Source of the DNA: DASTSN01 sp035549175
Lineage (GTDB): Bacteria > Bacteroidota > Bacteroidia > Chitinophagales > Chitinophagaceae
Assembly: GCA_035549175.1 (NCBI GenBank)
Contig: DASZRL010000105.1
Span: 22,638-86,637 of the forward strand
Length of the DNA: 64,000 nucleotides
Reading direction: 5' to 3'
Shown: piece by piece, positions 60,992-64,000 of the stretch
Numbering within the stretch: the stretch's first letter is position 1
How the letters are laid out: the number at the start of each line of letters is the position of its first letter
Program-made: the position numbers and the translations under genes
Notes under the pieces: generated by a model
What the model was told of the DNA's origin: nothing
Databases searched by the model: none
Seen by the model: the letters and a program-made list of their open reading frames with translations, nothing else

Positions 60992-62923
60992 TTAGTTTTG
61001 CCAGACATAAATCAGGACCCATGCCAGTGCCAGCACACCGCCGAAAAAAAACAGCGCATACTGCTGGACCCGTCCGGATTGCATAGCCCGTATCCAGTAG
61101 GAGATCCGCTGCGTTGCCGCCGCGATCCCGTTCATCAGCCCGTCCACCACGTTACGGTCAATCCAGGCAGCCGGACGCCCGATCCACGGAAAGATGATCC
61201 GCTTGGTGATAAACAGGTAGAGTTCATCCATATAAAATTTGCGGCGTGCCGCCCGGTATAGTCCACCCAGCCGTTCGGCAAGGCGCTGCGGCCAAGGCGA
61301 CGGCCGGCGGTACATGCGTTCGGCCACGAGGATGGCAGCGGCCGCCAGCAGTACCGGGGCCAGGGCAAAGGTCCAGTCCGAGGATCCGGAAGCCGGCCGG
61401 CCGTCCGCGCTGACAAAGCGGCCAAAGGGGATCAGGCCCGCCAGCAGGCTGCAGGCTGCCAATATCCCCAGCGGGACCAGCATGGAAAGGGTCCCCTCCC
61501 GGTGGCCGTCCTCCTGCCGGGATGGCTGGTTCCAGAATATCAGGAAGTACAGCCGGAACATGTAAAAGGCCGTGAGACCGGAGGTAATCAGCCCGGTGGC
61601 ATACACCAGTTTGTGATCCGCGTAGGCGGCGTGAAGGATCTGTTCCTTGCTGAAAAAGCCGGCAAAGGGAGGAATCCCGGAAATCGCCAGGCAGGCGACC
61701 AGGAAACACAGGTGCGTGACCGGCATCCGGCGGCGCAGGCCACCCATATCCTTGACTTCGTTACTGTGCACCCGGTGAATGATGGCCCCGGCACACAGAA
61801 ACAGCAGGGACTTGAAAAAAGCGTGGGTAAACAGGTGGAACAGGGAGGCGGTAAAGCCGGCGGCCTGTTCCCCGCCATACCGCGCCACGCCCAGGGAAAA
61901 GAGCATGTAGCCGATCTGTGACATGGTCGAGTAGGCCAGGATCCGCTTGATATCCGTCTGGGTGCAGGCGATGAGCGCAGCCAGCAGGGCCGAAAAGCTG
62001 CCCACCGCCGTAACGACCAGCAGGGAGGCGTTATTGATGCTATACAGGGGGAACAGCCGGGCAACCAGGTACACGCCGGCTACCACCATGGTCGCCGCGT
62101 GGATAAGGGCCGACACCGGGGTGGGTCCCTCCATGGCGTCAGGCAGCCAGATATGCAGGGGGAACATGGCGCTCTTGCCCGCCCCGCCGACGAAGACCAG
62201 GGTCAGCCCCCAGGTAAGGGCCGTGATGCCCGCGAAGGACGCGGTGGTGGCTGCCGCATACTGGGGAGCCTGCGTGTTGGTGAGCCGGTCCAGCAGGGTG
62301 CCGATATCCAGGCTGTTGCCGCAGAAAGCCAGGATCAGAATCCCGACCAGGAATCCCAGGTCGGCGAACCGCGTTACGATAAACGCCTTCTTGGCGGCCG
62401 CCACGGCAGCGGGACGCTGGAAATAAAACCCGATCAGCAGGTAGGAGGACAGGCCAACGAGTTCCCAGAAAATATAGGTCTGCAGCAGGTTGGGCGACAG
62501 CACGAGCCCCAGCATGGAAAACGTGAACAGGCCCAGGAAGGCGTAATAGGCGGGCAGGCGTTCCTCCCCGTGCATATACCCCAGGCTGAATACGTGAACC
62601 ATGAGGGAAACGAAGGTGACCACGACCAGCATCATGACGGAAATGGGATCGGCGAGGATTCCCACATTGATGCCCAGTCCGCCGGAAAAAGGCAGCCAGC
62701 TGGCCTGCCAGATGACCTGCGGCAGGTAGGCGTTGCCGGCAGCCTGATCGCGGAAAAAATAGTGCCAGGCCACCACCAGCGCCAGGGCGGATGCCCCTGC
62801 CATCAGCAGGGTGGCCAGTACACCCGCCACCCGGCCGGATACTGACCGGCCCAGCAGACCCAGCAGCAGGAAGCCGGCCAGGGGCAGCAGCGGGATCAGG
62901 GCGATGGAGGTTACGTCATTCAT
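60992..62923 (-). CDS. nuoL: NADH-quinone oxidoreductase subunit L
   Basis: 643 residues, about 16 helices including the long lateral helix region near the end. Signature pieces: FWELVGLSSYLLIGFYFQRP, GAGKSAMFPLHIWLPDAMEGPTPVSALIHAATMVVAG, TDIKRILAYSTMSQIGYMLFSLG and FAGFFSKEQIL. Proton-pumping subunit; the final part (WIRAMQSGRVQQYALFFFGG) fits the anchor helix. The length is at the family norm. Confidence 0.96.
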   Translation of the reverse strand: MNDVTSIALIPLLPLAGFLLLGLLGRSVSGRVAGVLATLLMAGASALALVVAWHYFFRDQAAGNAYLPQVIWQASWLPFSGGLGINVGILADPISVMMLVVVTFVSLMVHVFSLGYMHGEERLPAYYAFLGLFTFSMLGLVLSPNLLQTYIFWELVGLSSYLLIGFYFQRPAAVAAAKKAFIVTRFADLGFLVGILILAFCGNSLDIGTLLDRLTNTQAPQYAAATTASFAGITALTWGLTLVFVGGAGKSAMFPLHIWLPDAMEGPTPVSALIHAATMVVAGVYLVARLFPLYSINNASLLVVTAVGSFSALLAALIACTQTDIKRILAYSTMSQIGYMLFSLGVARYGGEQAAGFTASLFHLFTHAFFKSLLFLCAGAIIHRVHSNEVKDMGGLRRRMPVTHLCFLVACLAISGIPPFAGFFSKEQILHAAYADHKLVYATGLITSGLTAFYMFRLYFLIFWNQPSRQEDGHREGTLSMLVPLGILAACSLLAGLIPFGRFVSADGRPASGSSDWTFALAPVLLAAAAILVAERMYRRPSPWPQRLAERLGGLYRAARRKFYMDELYLFITKRIIFPWIGRPAAWIDRNVVDGLMNGIAAATQRISYWIRAMQSGRVQQYALFFFGGVLALAWVLIYVWQN

Positions 62924-62948
62924 ACGTTCATTCGGTTTATCGGGACGG

Positions 62949-63257
62949 CTAATATTTCAGGTCGCGGCTGTCCTCCACATCGATGGAGCCGTGGCTCCGG
63001 TACAGGTTGATCACGATGGCGATCGCCACGGCCGCTTCGGCCGCCGCGATCGCGATAATGAACAGCGTGAAGAACAGGCCGTCCAGCCGCTCAGGGAACA
63101 GGTATTTATTAAAGGCCACGAAATTGATGTTGACGCTGTTCAGGATCAGTTCCACGGACATGAGCAGCGTAATGAGGTTGCGCCGGGTGAGCAGGCCGTA
63201 CACGCCGATGAAGAAGAGGGCCGTACTGACGGCCAGGATATGGGACAAGGGTATCAT
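62949..63257 (-). CDS. nuoK: NADH-quinone oxidoreductase subunit K
   Basis: 102 residues from the ATG at 63257, three helices. LLMSVELILNSVNINFVAFN and IAIAAAEAAVAIAIVINLYR hold the two conserved glutamates of the proton path. The ATG overlaps the nuoJ stop by four bases. A longer upstream frame adds a charged stretch not seen in NuoK and is rejected. Confidence 0.96.
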   Translation of the reverse strand: MIPLSHILAVSTALFFIGVYGLLTRRNLITLLMSVELILNSVNINFVAFNKYLFPERLDGLFFTLFIIAIAAAEAAVAIAIVINLYRSHGSIDVEDSRDLKY

Positions 63258-63796
63258 GCGGGATCCTCCGGGTTTTGGTTGTTGTCCTGGGCGGACGGAC
63301 TTTTTAAGGCGATCGCGATGCAACCCACCAGGGCTGCCAGCAGCAGGATGCTGACCACTTCAAAGGGCAGGGCATAGCCCTGGTCCCCGGTCCCGAGCAT
63401 GTGGCTGCCGATCCGGTGCATGTCCCAGTGGAAGGGCCGGCCGGTAGCCGTCAGGCCGGAGCGGCGGATCAGCAGCCAGCAGAGGACGAGGCCCGCCAGG
63501 GCCGCCAGCAGGGAACTGATCCGGCGGGTACGCGTTGCCCGCGGCAGCTGCTGCCCCGTCTGCTGGGTGAGGAACACGGAAAAAAGGATGAGTACGACGA
63601 TGCCGCCGACATAGACTACAATCTGGACGGCCGCAATGAACTCGACCTGCATCCAGAAATACAGGGCGGCCACACCCACCAGCGAAAAAAGCAGCCAGAT
63701 GGCGGCCCGGAACAGGTTGCGCGTGGTGACGGCCAGCAGGGCCGTTCCCAGCAGGCAGGCGGAAATCAAATAAAAGGATACCTGGTAGGCAGTCAA
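63254..63796 (-). CDS. nuoJ: NADH-quinone oxidoreductase subunit J
   Basis: 180 residues, five helices. Starts with TTG at 63796; no ATG upstream, and the next one would lose the first helix. It has TRNLFRAAIWLLFSLVGVAALYFWMQVEFIAAVQIVVYVGGIVVLILFSVFLT, the conserved NuoJ helices. The unusual TTG start may lower its translation. It is 78 bases after nuoI. Confidence 0.93.
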   Translation of the reverse strand: MTAYQVSFYLISACLLGTALLAVTTRNLFRAAIWLLFSLVGVAALYFWMQVEFIAAVQIVVYVGGIVVLILFSVFLTQQTGQQLPRATRTRRISSLLAALAGLVLCWLLIRRSGLTATGRPFHWDMHRIGSHMLGTGDQGYALPFEVVSILLLAALVGCIAIALKSPSAQDNNQNPEDPA

Positions 63797-63874
63797 GGTC
63801 GGTTGTTTGGTCAGTTAATCGGGTTTCCGGCCGCACCGGCCGGCCTGGGGCCGCCGGTGCGGGTTCATAAGGTA

Positions 63875-64000
63875 TTATTCGACGCCGGCGCGGATCTTCG
63901 ATCCGGGCCGGTTTAGTTTTTTGGTCAGCTGGCTTCGGTCCGTCACGCTGTGCTCAAAGGTCTGGTCCATCCGGATAGCGCTTGTCGGGCAGGCCTCGAT
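63875..64000 (-). CDS. nuoI: NADH-quinone oxidoreductase subunit I, C-terminal part only
   Basis: The last 41 codons and the stop, running off the window's right end. IEACPTSAIRMDQTFEHS includes the final cysteine of the second [4Fe-4S] motif and the IRM sequence typical of NuoI. It confirms that the operon continues upstream outside the window. Confidence 0.88.
   Translation of the reverse strand: MEACPTSAIRMDQTFEHSVTDRSQLTKKLNRPGSKIRAGVE

Noticed and set aside
1..64000. Mobile elements, prophage, CRISPR arrays, toxin-antitoxin or defence islands
   Set aside because: No transposase, integrase, phage, repeat-spacer or restriction-type sequences were recognised; all larger genes belong to housekeeping, envelope, transport or respiratory families.

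Overview
The window looks like a chromosomal stretch from a GC-rich member of the Bacteroidota, probably Chitinophagaceae-like. The evidence is the gene content (gliding lipoprotein GldB, DUF4783 next to nadC, DUF5777 and DUF5686 proteins, a Bat/MoxR cluster, SUI1-type factor, two-domain NadE) and the promoters: many genes are preceded, within about 5-80 bases of the start codon, by the Bacteroidota -7 element TAnnTTTG. Strong Shine-Dalgarno sequences are rare. I see no insertion sequence, prophage, CRISPR array, rRNA or tRNA gene. Gene density and base composition are even throughout, so this reads as core chromosome. The family assignment below order level is inference.

Layout. 1-1.7 kb: DUF4783 protein, nadC, SUI1 factor. 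2.1-8.2 kb: a tight eight-gene redox unit (YceI lipoprotein, two small c-type cytochromes, DUF5777 barrel, a small Tat-like protein, a Tat four-cluster Fe-S protein, an NrfD membrane subunit and a membrane-anchored periplasmic protein) closed by a strong terminator. 8.4-16.4 kb: TonB siderophore-type receptor, small Fe-S protein, isocitrate dehydrogenase, apaG, gldB, nadE, a lipoprotein. 16.5-21.4 kb: short MoxR/DUF58/BatD/BatA operon, then rsgA. 21.4-27.8 kb: small proteins, gamma carbonic anhydrase-like protein, class III aminotransferase, and a glycerol operon glpK-glpD-glpF on the minus strand. 27.9-37 kb: DUF5686 outer-membrane protein, a membrane-protein/winged-helix regulator unit with a duplicated palindromic operator, dgkA, DUF1361, and a 1129-residue TolB-like protein. 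37-44.7 kb: metallo-hydrolase, flippase, di-haem peroxidase, arfB/dtd divergent pair, MazG-like protein, glyS with a structured leader. 45-57.4 kb: one potassium-homeostasis region. 57.4-64 kb: a small unknown protein and the distal part of the complex I operon (nuoN, M, L, K, J and the 3' end of nuoI), read on the minus strand.

How genes work together. The most interesting blocks are the 2.1-8.2 kb unit and the 45-57.4 kb unit. The first has everything for passing electrons between membrane quinone and periplasmic cytochromes but no visible catalytic oxidoreductase subunit. The second joins high-affinity K+ uptake (kdpFABC), low-affinity uptake (kup), an outer-membrane porin, and a signalling chain in which KdpD is reduced to its cytosolic sensor half, a separate HAMP/PAS histidine kinase follows it, and the response regulator is an NtrC-type sigma-54 activator instead of OmpR-type KdpE. 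A regulator/operator circuit at 30.5-31.5 kb and a long two-stem leader hairpin before glyS are further specific leads.
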